Positions 50,694 to 59,091 of a stretch of DNA of 64,000 nt are shown piece after piece. The notes under the pieces were generated by a model, which saw nothing but the letters and a program-made list of their open reading frames with translations, did not search any database and was not told where the DNA came from. The stretch is from positions 930,001 to 994,000 of the forward strand of contig NZ_JAENZZ010000002.1 of assembly GCF_016612865.1 (NCBI RefSeq), written 5' to 3'. Position 1 is the first letter of the stretch. Each line of letters opens with the position of its first letter. This DNA is from Blastococcus sp. TML/M2B. GTDB taxonomy: Bacteria; Actinomycetota; Actinomycetes; Mycobacteriales; Geodermatophilaceae. The position numbers and the translations under genes are program-made.

Positions 50694-51203
50694 CTACTGA
50701 GGCGGGATCGGGAGGGAGCTGTAGTCCCCGACCAGCTTGATGCCGATCTCGGCGGCTACTCCGTGGAGCCACTCGAGCGAATCGGCCTTGACGTAGCGGA
50801 GGCCGTCGATGTTCTTGATCGCACGGTCCTCGCTCCCCGGTCGGTCAGCCCACCCGTTGACGGCGCGAGCGTCGGGGTAGCCGGCCTTGAGCGCGTACTT
50901 GCGCACCTCGCCAGTGGTGGCTCCGCGACCCTGAGTCGCGTTGATGCGGGCGATTGCGCCGACGTAGGTCACGCTTGCCATCCCCTTGTGTGCCCTGGGG
51001 GCGTCGTGCGCGGGGTCCTGGGGCAGCGGAACCGGGTCGACCAAGGGGTCGTACTCGATGAGGTCCCCGTCTGCAGCCGCAGTGGCCGCGGGCGGTGTTG
51101 TGGGCGACTCGTCCAGGCCGTCGAGCGAGGCCAGGAAGGCCTGCGCTCCCGCGCGCATCGCGGCCTCCAGCCGGGAGGAAGGGTCGGTGCTATTGCGGTT
51201 CAT
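50694..51203 (-). CDS. hypothetical protein with a helix-turn-helix-like C-terminus
   Basis: 169 residues. The N-terminal half is acidic and probably disordered; the C-terminal half (TYVGAIARINATQGRGATTG, then EVRKYALKAGYPDARAVNGW) looks like a small DNA-binding or winged-helix domain. No family recognised. ATG at 51203 is preceded by GAGGAGCGCC, a good ribosome site. Confidence 0.6.
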   Translation of the reverse strand: MNRNSTDPSSRLEAAMRAGAQAFLASLDGLDESPTTPPAATAAADGDLIEYDPLVDPVPLPQDPAHDAPRAHKGMASVTYVGAIARINATQGRGATTGEVRKYALKAGYPDARAVNGWADRPGSEDRAIKNIDGLRYVKADSLEWLHGVAAEIGIKLVGDYSSLPIPPQ

Positions 51204-51568
51204 GGCGCTCCTCGATGTTCTGTGAAGTGCTGTGAAGGTGCAACAGTACGACAGATTGAAGGTTCTGGAAGTGCAGTTGCAGTACAGATTCACCTGGAGT
51301 CCGGAGGGGCCCGACCCCCTGCACAAGGTCGGGCCCTTTGGTCCGAGTCGTTGCGCGACAGCTGGGCGGTGGCCGCGCGGCCGATCATCGTTGTCCGGCG
51401 CAGCGGTCACGATCGGCCGGTGCAGAGCCGCTGACCGAAGCGGGTCAACTCCACTGACCCAGCAAGCGGGTGGCCAGCGCCGTGTTTATAATGCCGCATT
51501 CGCGGCATGCTCGGCCGGTGCCCTGAGCGGCCCACTCTGGGGCCAGCGCGGGGACGTACGGTTCGCGC
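51204..51568. other. 365-base region with a terminator-like hairpin, no gene seen
   Basis: Upstream of the minus-strand gene it contains near-direct repeats CTGTGAAGTG and CTGTGAAGGTG at about 51220-51240. It also holds the T-tailed hairpin at 51307-51339. No convincing reading frame. Confidence 0.4.
51307..51339 (+). terminator. terminator-like hairpin with T tail
   Basis: Perfect 10-bp stem GGGCCCGACC / GGTCGGGCCC, 10-base loop, then TTT. It has the form of a plus-strand rho-independent terminator, yet no plus-strand gene precedes it within 1 kb. Confidence 0.55.
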
Positions 51569-52044
51569 GTGGCCGCGCCCGCATCCGTCCTAATCCCTCG
51601 ATGGCGGCGCCTTGACGCGGCCATGAGCCGTGCCCGGGCTGCGGACGTCGGCTCGGCCACGGAGATGCCTGACGCGGTTGTTGCTGTCCTGCACGCGATG
51701 TACGACCTCTGGGAGGTCTGGCGGCGGGAAGCGCAGCTCAGCAGAAGGGCACAGAACGAACGCGCGGGTCGCGACGGCGGCGGGCAGACGGCTGCTGCGC
51801 TGATCTCTGCTCGCGGCGGCAGGATCATGAGCCCGTCGACTTCGCGAGGAACGAGGGCTTCGGACGCCAGCCCTTCGGGGTCACCCCCTTCGGTGGTGGC
51901 TGGTACTGGCAGGAGTACGTCGACGACCGCGAGGAGGAACGTGCCAGCTGGTACGCGAGCCGCGTCCGATGGAAACCGGTACTGATGCCCCTGGAGGTTG
52001 CCTACGAGCGGCTGGTCTCCCAGCCGGAGATCGATCACCCCTAG
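51569..52044 (+). pseudogene. hypothetical protein, apparently frameshifted remnant
   Basis: Two frames look coding. The first (from ATG 51569 or 51623) gives MSRARAADVGSATEMPDAVV and YDLWEVWRREAQLS. The second gives EPVDFARNEGFG, GGGWYWQEYVDDREEE and WYASRVRWKPVLMPLEVAYE, ending at the stop at 52042. They would join by losing a base or gaining two, unlike the other breaks in the window. No family recognised; aromatic, charged composition of the second part is the main evidence. Confidence 0.4.
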
Positions 52045-52172
52045 GGCCCACTCTGAGCGTTACCCCGACGCCCTAAGCGGCCCAATCAGGGACACCTGAA
52101 GCAACCGCCAGAGATGGTGATCGGGGTGAGCGCTGGGTACTTCTGGCGCGCCCACCCCGGGTGCCTGCACAG

Positions 52173-52224
52173 GTGTCCCGCCCCGGGTTCAGTGGAGGCT
52201 CGGTACTGACGGGGGGCGGGACAC
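52173..52224 (-). terminator. long-loop inverted repeat after the HTH gene
   Basis: GTGTCCCGCCCC and GGGGCGGGACAC form a perfect 12-bp stem separated by 28 bases, directly against the stop codon of the minus-strand gene. Confidence 0.5.
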
Positions 52225-52704
52225 TCACCACCCATGGATGCCGTACAACAGCGCGGCCATGACGGTGCCGCCCATGAACTGCTCCCCCGATAGGCAGCGG
52301 CTCCACGCCGACTCCGAGATGCCGAACGTGCGGCCGAGGCGGCGCCTGTCGCCGTGACGCCGGACAGCCTTGTAGCGCAAAACGAGATCGTGCTGCACAC
52401 GTGCGACGGCGGCGGACACCGGATCACCGCCCGGCGGAACAACACATTTCGCTTCCGGCGTACTGCCGAAGCCTCGTGGGATGTAGGCGCGCGGAGTCAG
52501 CGTGCGGCGGCGATCTAGACGGTTGGCACCCGGTCGATTCACGAGGGCAGTGGTGCCGGCCCGCGGGCAGCAGGCATTCGCCGCGGTCACCCGGTCGGGC
52601 GGGAAGTTGCCCAGCCATGGCCGGGCAGCTTCCTCGATCTCGATGCGCCGCCACACGGGCGGCACGTGCGCTTGGGGCCCCTCGCTGACGTGCAGCGACC
52701 CCAC
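52225..52704 (-). CDS. small protein with C-terminal helix-turn-helix-like region
   Basis: 159 residues from GTG 52704; a GTG at 52590 is an alternative start that would leave room for promoters. The C-terminal 60 residues (VQHDLVLRYKAVRRHGDRRR, LGRTFGISESAWSRCLSG, then FMGGTVMAALL) have the look of a lambda-repressor-like DNA-binding unit. Divergent from the E2-E1/transposition operon with only 16 bases between the outermost starts, so it is a candidate regulator of it. Confidence 0.6.
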   Translation of the reverse strand: MGSLHVSEGPQAHVPPVWRRIEIEEAARPWLGNFPPDRVTAANACCPRAGTTALVNRPGANRLDRRRTLTPRAYIPRGFGSTPEAKCVVPPGGDPVSAAVARVQHDLVLRYKAVRRHGDRRRLGRTFGISESAWSRCLSGEQFMGGTVMAALLYGIHGW

Positions 52705-52720
52705 TGAAGGGACGTATCCC

Positions 52721-53089
52721 GTGGACGATCAGTCCCCCGGCCCGAACAACCCCGACGCCAGCCCCGGCGAGGCGTCGCCCGCCGCCACCGGTTCCTTCTA
52801 CGCCCCCAGCGCCGGCGCCGAGGAGCCCAGCCCGCCGCAGGAGGCGGGTGAGGACGCGGACGGCGCCGCCGCGGAGGCCGCACCGGAGCCGCCGGAGGCT
52901 CCGACCGCCCCTGCGACGTCCCCGCCCCCGTCGGCGGGCGGGCCGGGACAGCGCCGGATCACCAGGTACACCACCACGTCGACGACGCGCACCGAGACGT
53001 CGACCGACGAGACGATCGTCGAGGACGTCCAGATGGCGCCGCCGGTATGGGCGGCGTCGTCGGGCGAGCACCCGCGGCCAGTGGGCTGA
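52721..53089 (+). CDS. low-complexity small protein heading the E2-E1/transposition operon
   Basis: 122 residues from GTG 52721, with GAAGGGA upstream. Residues 1-78 are rich in Pro, Ala, Gly and Glu and look disordered. Residues 79-110 (RRITRYTTTSTTRTETSTDE, then TIVEDVQ) alternate in a way that suggests beta strands. The protein ends in HPRPVG, a C-terminal glycine. Its stop overlaps the ATG of the E2-E1 fusion (TGATG). Position suggests a substrate or modifier for the conjugation enzyme, but the ordered part is short for a beta-grasp fold. No family recognised. Confidence 0.55.
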   Translation: MDDQSPGPNNPDASPGEASPAATGSFYAPSAGAEEPSPPQEAGEDADGAAAEAAPEPPEAPTAPATSPPPSAGGPGQRRITRYTTTSTTRTETSTDETIVEDVQMAPPVWAASSGEHPRPVG

Positions 53090-54960
53090 TGAGCGCGCCG
53101 GTGGCGGCCGGTGCCGCCCTCACGCCGTGGTGGATTGCCTACCCGCAGGTGTGGGAGCTGGAGCGGAAGGAGCTGGCCGCCGCCGGCGCGACCTGGACAC
53201 CTCTGGCCTTCGACCACGTCGCCGCCGGCCGGAGCGACGGCGTCGCGGCGCCGTCCCGGGGGCTGATGGTCAGCTGGCCGCACCCGGCGCCGCAGCCGGG
53301 TGACCCCGACCGGCTCGAGCTCTCCGTCCACTACCCGGCTCAGTTCCCGTGGTGGCCGCCGACGGTGCTGCTGCGCGAGCCCCTCGCCGGGCTGCACCGC
53401 CATCGGGACCCGATCATGGGGACGCTGTGCCTGCTCGGGGGCGAGCAGGAGTGGCTGCCCTCCACCACCCTGGCCGCACTGCTCACCACTCAGCTGCCGC
53501 TGTTGCTCGCCGCCGGGCGCACGAGCGGTGCGGATCCGGCGACGCTGGCGCTGGAGACCGGCGCGGAGCCGGTGTGGACGCGCCTGATGCCGGCCCGCGG
53601 CGGGCTGCTGGCCGACTCGGGGTGCCTGCCGCCGGCCGGCGTGCCCGGCGGCCTGGCGGCCCTGGCCGTGATCGGTGCCCTCCCACCGGTGCACGCCCTG
53701 GTGCAGCTGCTAGACGGGGACGGGGAGTTGCTGGCCGCGAGCGACCTGTACGCCGGCCTGGAGTCGGTGCAGATCCCATGGGTGCGGCTCACCGACCTGC
53801 CGCCGGGCCGCCTGATCGCGGCCGACCTGTGGCGACGAGGCTGGGCCCAGCTGGCCGCCACGGTGCCCACGGCCACCTACCTCCCCCGGCTGCAGGCACT
53901 GCTTGTGCTGGTGCCGTCCGAGGCCGGCGATCGTCGGGCCTGGGAGGAGTACCTGCTGCTCACCCTGCGCGCCGCCGCGCGGACCGGTGAACGCCCAGCC
54001 GCTGGCGACCCTCCACCGCCGGGACAACTGCCACTGTTTCCGGTCACCGAGCTCTGGCCCGCCGACCCGAACGCCGCAGAAACCGCAGACACCGCTCCGA
54101 CCGAACAAGCGAGCGCCCGGGCGCGGCTGCGGGTGACGGTCCACCGCAGTCACGCCATCGGCCGAGACGACCTCGCCGCCCGGCTACCGGGCAACACCGG
54201 GCAGCAGCTCTCCGGCGCCACGGTCACCGTCGTCGGCGTGGGCGCGGTCGGCGGCCCGATCGCGCTGGAGCTAGCACGTGCTGGCGTCGGCATCATCCAC
54301 CTTGTCGATGGGGACCGGCACGAGGCGGCCACGGGCTCCCGGCAGATTCCCGCCGTCGCGGACGCGGGTGAGTACAAGGCGCTCGCCGTCGCGCGGCGCA
54401 TCCTCGAGCACAACCCCCACGTCGAGCTCACCTGCGGCTTCCGCCACCTCGGCCGCGACGACGGCCAGGAACTCCCCCGGCTGACCGGGAGCGATCTGGT
54501 CGTTGACGCGGCCGCGAACCCCACCGTTTCCCGTTTCCTCGCCGCGCACCTGCGGCGGACCGGCACGCCCCTGCTGATCGCCTCTGCCACTGCTGGCGGG
54601 TGGGGCGGGGCGATCGTGGCGCAACCCGCGGCCGGCGGCGGTTGTTGGGAGTGCGCCCAGCTGCACCGTGCCGAGCGCACGCTGCCGTGGCCTCCCGCCG
54701 AGGACGGCGCGTGGCTGACCCCGGTGGGATGTTCGGAGGCCACGTTCGTCGGCGGCGCGTTCGATCTCGGTGAGGTTGCGCTGCAGGCGGTGCGCACCGG
54801 ACTGGCCATCCTCACCGCCCCTGCGGACACGGTGCGGCGATCGCCGTACGGGGACGTGCAGGTGTTGTCGCTACGCGGGCGTCGGGGGCCGCAGCAGCCG
54901 CGCTGGCAGTCCCGCCGCCTGACTGTGCACCCCGACTGCGCCCTTCACGCGCTGCGGTGA
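53089..54960 (+). CDS. ubiquitin-conjugation-like E2-E1 (ThiF) fusion protein
   Basis: 623 residues. N-terminal E2-like domain (about 15-145): VHYPAQFPWWPPTVLLREP, then HRHRDPIMGTLCLL and EWLPSTTLAALL follow the E2 pattern, with the active-site cysteine likely Cys114. A linker domain (about 150-345) is unassigned. The C-terminal E1/ThiF adenylating domain (about 360-600) has the nucleotide motif VVGVGAVGGP (381-390), DGDRHE, the CWEC pair (Cys519/522) and the block GCSEATFVGGAFDL (Cys548). Such proteins adenylate and transfer a small modifier, as in CBASS Cap2, but no cyclase gene is near. GTGA overlap with the next gene. Confidence 0.85.
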   Translation: MSAPVAAGAALTPWWIAYPQVWELERKELAAAGATWTPLAFDHVAAGRSDGVAAPSRGLMVSWPHPAPQPGDPDRLELSVHYPAQFPWWPPTVLLREPLAGLHRHRDPIMGTLCLLGGEQEWLPSTTLAALLTTQLPLLLAAGRTSGADPATLALETGAEPVWTRLMPARGGLLADSGCLPPAGVPGGLAALAVIGALPPVHALVQLLDGDGELLAASDLYAGLESVQIPWVRLTDLPPGRLIAADLWRRGWAQLAATVPTATYLPRLQALLVLVPSEAGDRRAWEEYLLLTLRAAARTGERPAAGDPPPPGQLPLFPVTELWPADPNAAETADTAPTEQASARARLRVTVHRSHAIGRDDLAARLPGNTGQQLSGATVTVVGVGAVGGPIALELARAGVGIIHLVDGDRHEAATGSRQIPAVADAGEYKALAVARRILEHNPHVELTCGFRHLGRDDGQELPRLTGSDLVVDAAANPTVSRFLAAHLRRTGTPLLIASATAGGWGGAIVAQPAAGGGCWECAQLHRAERTLPWPPAEDGAWLTPVGCSEATFVGGAFDLGEVALQAVRTGLAILTAPADTVRRSPYGDVQVLSLRGRRGPQQPRWQSRRLTVHPDCALHALR

Positions 54961-55637
54961 GCACAGCCGCGAGGGCAATCACTGGGCGGCGGATCCTCGG
55001 CCGGGCGCAGTACCGGGCCGCACTGCACCGAGGTACCGCCCCCGCCCCCGGCCAGATCTGGATCGCCGGGCGACTGACGACGGCTGCGGGCACCGAACGG
55101 TGCCCGCACATGTTCTACGACGACGAGGAACTGGCCCGCTCCAGTCAGGTGGGCGTGCTCGTGCACGCCACCATCGGCACCCTGGCCGCGCGCACCCGCA
55201 CGCCCACGGCGGCGGAGCTGCGCATCGCCGCCGACCGCGCGATGCACATGTTCGCCCCGATCGAGGCACGCGCCCACCGGCAGAACATCGCCTCGCTGAC
55301 CGGCAGCTACTTCTGGCACCTGCTGCCCCCTCCCGGCTGGCTGTTCGCCGGCACCGAGCTGGACGTGGGTGTCGGCCGGATCGACCTGCTCTGGCGCGAC
55401 CGCGACGACCGGGTGCTGATCGACGAGATCAAGGCCGGCAGCCCCCGCGGGATCTCGCTGGCTCGCACCAGCGCGCAGGTCACCCGCTACGGCGACTGCG
55501 CAACCCGGCTGTGGCCGGACCAGTTCATCGGCATCCGGCTGCTCAGCCTCACCGAGCCGCACCGCTCGGTGTTCGTGCGCTCCGACGGCGGCCGGATGCC
55601 CCTGTTCCACACCGACGTCGTGACCAGAAGGAAGTGA
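54957..55637 (+). CDS. PD-(D/E)XK nuclease, possible TnsA-type partner of the transposase
   Basis: 226 residues. RecB/Cas4-like nuclease core: His70 (VGVLVHATIG), Glu134, Asp143 in VGRIDLLW, and Glu157-Ile-Lys159 in LIDEIKAGS, followed by the helix ARTSAQVTRYGD. In Tn7 the TnsA nuclease with this fold cuts the 5' ends; here the gene lies directly before a TnsB-like transposase, so a similar role is inferred. Start and stop overlap both neighbours by four bases. Confidence 0.75.
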   Translation: MSTAARAITGRRILGRAQYRAALHRGTAPAPGQIWIAGRLTTAAGTERCPHMFYDDEELARSSQVGVLVHATIGTLAARTRTPTAAELRIAADRAMHMFAPIEARAHRQNIASLTGSYFWHLLPPPGWLFAGTELDVGVGRIDLLWRDRDDRVLIDEIKAGSPRGISLARTSAQVTRYGDCATRLWPDQFIGIRLLSLTEPHRSVFVRSDGGRMPLFHTDVVTRRK

Positions 55638-57166
55638 GCTCCGTGAACACCCGCGAGCCGAAGAAGAACACCAACAAGCCCAAGTACATGCGCACTGCCC
55701 GGGACCGCGCGGTCGACGCGCTGATGGAGCTGGCCAAGACGCGACCGGTGACGCCGGACGACGTGCGCCGGGAGGCGGCGAAGGTCGGCTACAGCGCCCG
55801 GCAGGTTCAGCGCGCCCTGGACGCGAAGACGCAGGGCCGGTCGCTGCCGGGTGCGGCGCGGTTCGCGGTGACCGAGGCGGTCATCACCGCGGTGTTCCTG
55901 TGCTGCGGCGGACTGGCGCAGGCCTACCAGCTGCTCGCGGGCAGCATGTCGCTGCCCAGCGAGAGCACCTTCCGCCGGTGCGTGCGCGCGGCCATGGGCA
56001 GCCAGATCGAGTACGCCCGCGGCGGGTCGGCCGGCTACCGGGACCACCAGCTGTACCTGCGCAACGACTACCCGCACCGGATGCACAGCGTGCTGCTCGA
56101 CCACACCGAGCTGCCCATCTTCGTCGTGCCGCGCGGGTACAAGACGGCGGTCAAGCCGTGGATCACCGCGGTCATGGACGGCTCCACCCGCTACGTCCTG
56201 TCCTGGGTGGTCACCTTCGGGCGGCCCACCGCCGAGGAGGTCCGGGCGTCGCTGGTGCAGGCGATGACGCTGCGCGTCGCCGGGGACGGCGAGACCATCG
56301 TCGGCGGCAGGCCGATGAAGGCGGTGTGGGACCGCGGCCTGGAGTTCCTGGCCACCCTCATCACCGAGTCGTGCCTGCGGCTGCAGGTCATGCCGATCGC
56401 GTTGGCCGCATACTCCCCGCACTTGAAGGGCCGTCTCGAACGGTTCTGGCTCACCCTCAAGCGCAGCCTGCTTCCGCCGCTGCCCGGCTACAGCGAGGGC
56501 CCGCACGACCTGCGCGGTCAGCACGCCATCGCCGACAACGCCCTCGGCGAGGACGAGTTCCTGGTGCTGCTCGATGAGTGGATCACCGACTACAACACCA
56601 ACCACGTCGTCAGCACCATGAAGATGACGCCGCTGCAGGCCTGGAAGGCCGACGGCACCCCGCTGGAGGAGATCGCCCCCGAGCAGCTCTGGCACGACTT
56701 CCTGACCTCCAAGGACCGCTGCAAGGTCAGCAAGAACGGCATCCGCTGGGACACCATCGACTGGGTCGCCCCCGAGCTGGTCGACGTCATCGGCCGGCAC
56801 GTCGAAATCCGGCACCTCCCCCACGACCGGTCCTTCATCGAAGTGTTCCTCAACGGCGAGCACCTGTGCACCGCCATTCCGGTGCAGGAGCTGTCCGACG
56901 AGGAGCGGCAGGCCACCATCGAACGCCGGCAGGCCGCCCGCGCCCAGGCGCAGAAGCGCTTCACTACCGCCAACCGGATGCGCGTCAAGAACCACCCCGG
57001 CACCTCCAAGATTCGCAAGGACAAGGACGGCAAGCGCCAGGTCATCGGCACCTCCGATGACCTGCTGTCCGGTGGTGACGACGCGCTCAAGCAGCTCCTC
57101 GGCCAGCTCGACGCGGACGGCGCCGACGGCCTCGGCGGCGTTCACGCGCAGCTGCGGATCATCTGA
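55634..57166 (+). CDS. TnsB/Mu-type DDE transposase
   Basis: 510 residues. N-terminal helix-turn-helix (about 20-75), rve catalytic core with Asp156 (LLDHTELPIFV), Asp233 (VWDRGLEFLA) and Glu269 (KGRLERFW). Spacing between the second Asp and Glu is exactly 35 residues, as in retroviral-type integrases. A C-terminal Mu-transposase-like beta domain (about 350-430) and a basic tail (RRQAARAQAQKRFTTANRMR) follow. All catalytic residues are present, so probably active. GTG 55634 overlaps the upstream stop; GTG 55643 is an alternative. TGATG overlap with the ATPase gene. Confidence 0.87.
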   Translation: MSSVNTREPKKNTNKPKYMRTARDRAVDALMELAKTRPVTPDDVRREAAKVGYSARQVQRALDAKTQGRSLPGAARFAVTEAVITAVFLCCGGLAQAYQLLAGSMSLPSESTFRRCVRAAMGSQIEYARGGSAGYRDHQLYLRNDYPHRMHSVLLDHTELPIFVVPRGYKTAVKPWITAVMDGSTRYVLSWVVTFGRPTAEEVRASLVQAMTLRVAGDGETIVGGRPMKAVWDRGLEFLATLITESCLRLQVMPIALAAYSPHLKGRLERFWLTLKRSLLPPLPGYSEGPHDLRGQHAIADNALGEDEFLVLLDEWITDYNTNHVVSTMKMTPLQAWKADGTPLEEIAPEQLWHDFLTSKDRCKVSKNGIRWDTIDWVAPELVDVIGRHVEIRHLPHDRSFIEVFLNGEHLCTAIPVQELSDEERQATIERRQAARAQAQKRFTTANRMRVKNHPGTSKIRKDKDGKRQVIGTSDDLLSGGDDALKQLLGQLDADGADGLGGVHAQLRII

Positions 57167-57918
57167 TGGCCCTCGCCGGACTCGAGGAGGCGCGAGTGGT
57201 CCGCACCCCCGCCTTCGCCCGCATCGCAGACACCGCCGCCCTGGTGGTCCCCCGCCACGAGATCGCCCTCATCCACGGGCCGCACTCCACCGGCAAGCGC
57301 ACCGCCCTCAACACCTGGCTCGCCGGCCAGGAGCTGCCCGTGGCCAGGCTGACGCTCGCGGGCAACGAAAGCGGCCGCAAGCTGCTGCAACTGCTGCACG
57401 ACCAGGTCATCGCCCCCGACGACCTGCCCGAACGGGACCTGCAGGACGACCTCGTTGAGGCCCTCGCCGCGCAGCCCCGGATCGTCGTCGTCGAGCACAC
57501 CGAGCGGTGCACCGCCGAGGCCGCCGGGCAGATCGAGTGGCTGCACGGCCGCCCCGGACAACAGGCCGCCTGGTTCCTCCTCGGCGGCCCGCAGGCGGCG
57601 AAAGCGATCGGCCGCGACCCGCTGCTGTGGGACGCCATCTGCGCCACCGTCGAAGTCGCTCCCCTGACCGATGAGGTTCTGCTGCGCGCCCTGCGGGGCA
57701 TGCACGACCTGTTCGCCGGCGCCGACACCGACCTGCTCACCGAAATCGACACCCGTGTGTGCCACGGCGTCCTCGGCCGCTGGTCGCGGTTCCTGCAGCA
57801 CGCCATCCACCTTCGCGACCAGGCCGTCGCCCTCGGACGCGAGCGCCCCGTTCTGGACCGCCCGTTCGCGAAGGCGGTGCTGGCGTCCATGCCGGCCACC
57901 GTGCTGAAGAAGCGCTGA
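57166..57918 (+). CDS. TnsC/TniB-type AAA ATPase
   Basis: 250 residues. Walker A GPHSTGKRT at residues 38-46; Walker B RIVVVEHTERC, acidic residue at about 110; and a sensor-like stretch AAWFLLGGPQAAKAIG. Position directly after a TnsB-type gene, size and motifs match TniB/TnsC/MuB, the ATP-dependent target-selection proteins that activate the transposase. The start overlaps the transposase stop. Confidence 0.8.
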   Translation: MALAGLEEARVVRTPAFARIADTAALVVPRHEIALIHGPHSTGKRTALNTWLAGQELPVARLTLAGNESGRKLLQLLHDQVIAPDDLPERDLQDDLVEALAAQPRIVVVEHTERCTAEAAGQIEWLHGRPGQQAAWFLLGGPQAAKAIGRDPLLWDAICATVEVAPLTDEVLLRALRGMHDLFAGADTDLLTEIDTRVCHGVLGRWSRFLQHAIHLRDQAVALGRERPVLDRPFAKAVLASMPATVLKKR

Positions 57919-57921
57919 CCG

Positions 57922-59091
57922 ATGTCCCCCACCATCCTCAGCGTCGACGTCACCGGCGCCCCGGTGACCATCCCGGCCCATCCGCCGCTGGTCACCGGGG
58001 CCCTGTGGGCCGAGATCCGCCCCGACCTGCGCCGGCTGCACGTGCTCGCTGGCGACCTGCTCGCCGCCCTCGGCAAACGCCGCGACCTGGCCGGCACCGG
58101 CCGTAACGAACAAGACGACGTCCGCCACGCCCTGGCCTGGATGTGCGCACACGACATCGCCGACGTCGTCCTCACCGAGGCCCAGCGGCTGCACCCGGTG
58201 CTGCTGAACAGCCTGGTGCGGCTCACCGACACCGCAGGGGCGCGGCTGTGGCTCCTGCACCGGCCGCCGCGCAGCGACACCTTCGTGCGCGCACTGGGAC
58301 GCCGCCGCAGCGCCGCCACCGCCGACCTCGCCGCACCCAGCGCCGCACCCGCGCCGCACCTCCCCGTGCCGGTCGACCTGCCCGCCGTCCCCGCCGCGGA
58401 GTTCACCACCTTCCGCAGCGCCTACCGGCGCACCCTCAGCGCCGCCGACGCCGCCCGCGTTGACGCCGTCTTCAGCACCACCGCCCGCGACTGCACACAG
58501 GGCCTGCGCGCGCACGGCGCTACCCGGGGCACCGTCGCCGACCTGCTCTACGGCCTGCTCAACCCCGCGCCGCCGGACGCACAGCTCACCGTCCAACTGC
58601 GCGCACTTCAGGCCGCCGCCTGGCACCACGACCTCTACGTCAAGATCGACCTCGCCCGGCTGCTGCACGGCGAGGAACGCCCCCGCATCCCCGCCGCCGT
58701 CGCCGACGCCGCCCTGGCCCCCTACCGCCAGCCCTACCGGCCCATCACCGTCATGCTCACCCGCAACAGCTGGGACCTCGCCAGCATCGGAGCGATCCGC
58801 ATCAGCGACGCCGCCGGCGACGGGGCCACCCTCGCAACCACCACCGGCCGAGTCTCGTTCGGCCCGCACACCGCCCGCGCCGTGCGCGCCCAGGTGCAGT
58901 TGCGCCGGGCTGCCGGCGCGGAGGACAACGACCCGCTGCTGCCACACAGCCCCAAGGCCCTGGCCAAGGCCCTCACCGAGGCGGCCACCGACCTCGGCCT
59001 CCACGTCCACGGCCGCCGCGCCGAACGCACCCGCGACCACACCGAAGGCGCGCTGCGGGCCCTCGGCGTCACCGTGGAGGCCCTTCCGTGA
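57922..59091 (+). CDS. ATPase-like protein of the transposition operon, no visible Walker A
   Basis: 389 residues, no family recognised. Around residues 65-115, HALAWMCAHDIADVVLTEAQ, RLHPVLLNSLVRLTD and RLWLLHRPP resemble the Walker B/sensor half of TniB-like ATPases (DExQ-like TEAQ), but no P loop is visible. The C-terminal 200 residues are helical (TVADLLYGLLNPAPPDAQLT, LARLLHGEERPRIPAAVADA). It could be a divergent second ATPase or a TniQ/TnsD-position protein that couples the ATPase to a target. Begins 3 bases after the ATPase and overlaps the next gene by four. Confidence 0.6.
   Translation: MSPTILSVDVTGAPVTIPAHPPLVTGALWAEIRPDLRRLHVLAGDLLAALGKRRDLAGTGRNEQDDVRHALAWMCAHDIADVVLTEAQRLHPVLLNSLVRLTDTAGARLWLLHRPPRSDTFVRALGRRRSAATADLAAPSAAPAPHLPVPVDLPAVPAAEFTTFRSAYRRTLSAADAARVDAVFSTTARDCTQGLRAHGATRGTVADLLYGLLNPAPPDAQLTVQLRALQAAAWHHDLYVKIDLARLLHGEERPRIPAAVADAALAPYRQPYRPITVMLTRNSWDLASIGAIRISDAAGDGATLATTTGRVSFGPHTARAVRAQVQLRRAAGAEDNDPLLPHSPKALAKALTEAATDLGLHVHGRRAERTRDHTEGALRALGVTVEALP

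Noticed and set aside
51445-52038. Minus-strand open frame of 197 codons
   Set aside because: It opposes better-looking plus-strand coding sequence, has low-complexity Ser/Arg/Ala content and no family resemblance.
53089-54960. CBASS defence operon
   Set aside because: The E2-E1 fusion recalls Cap2, but there is no CD-NTase cyclase, no JAB deubiquitinase and no known effector nearby, while transposition genes follow directly.
55487-57145. Long minus-strand open frame opposite the transposase
   Set aside because: Composition is that of a reverse-frame shadow (Gly/Val/Asp/Arg-rich), and the plus strand encodes a full D-D-35-E transposase.
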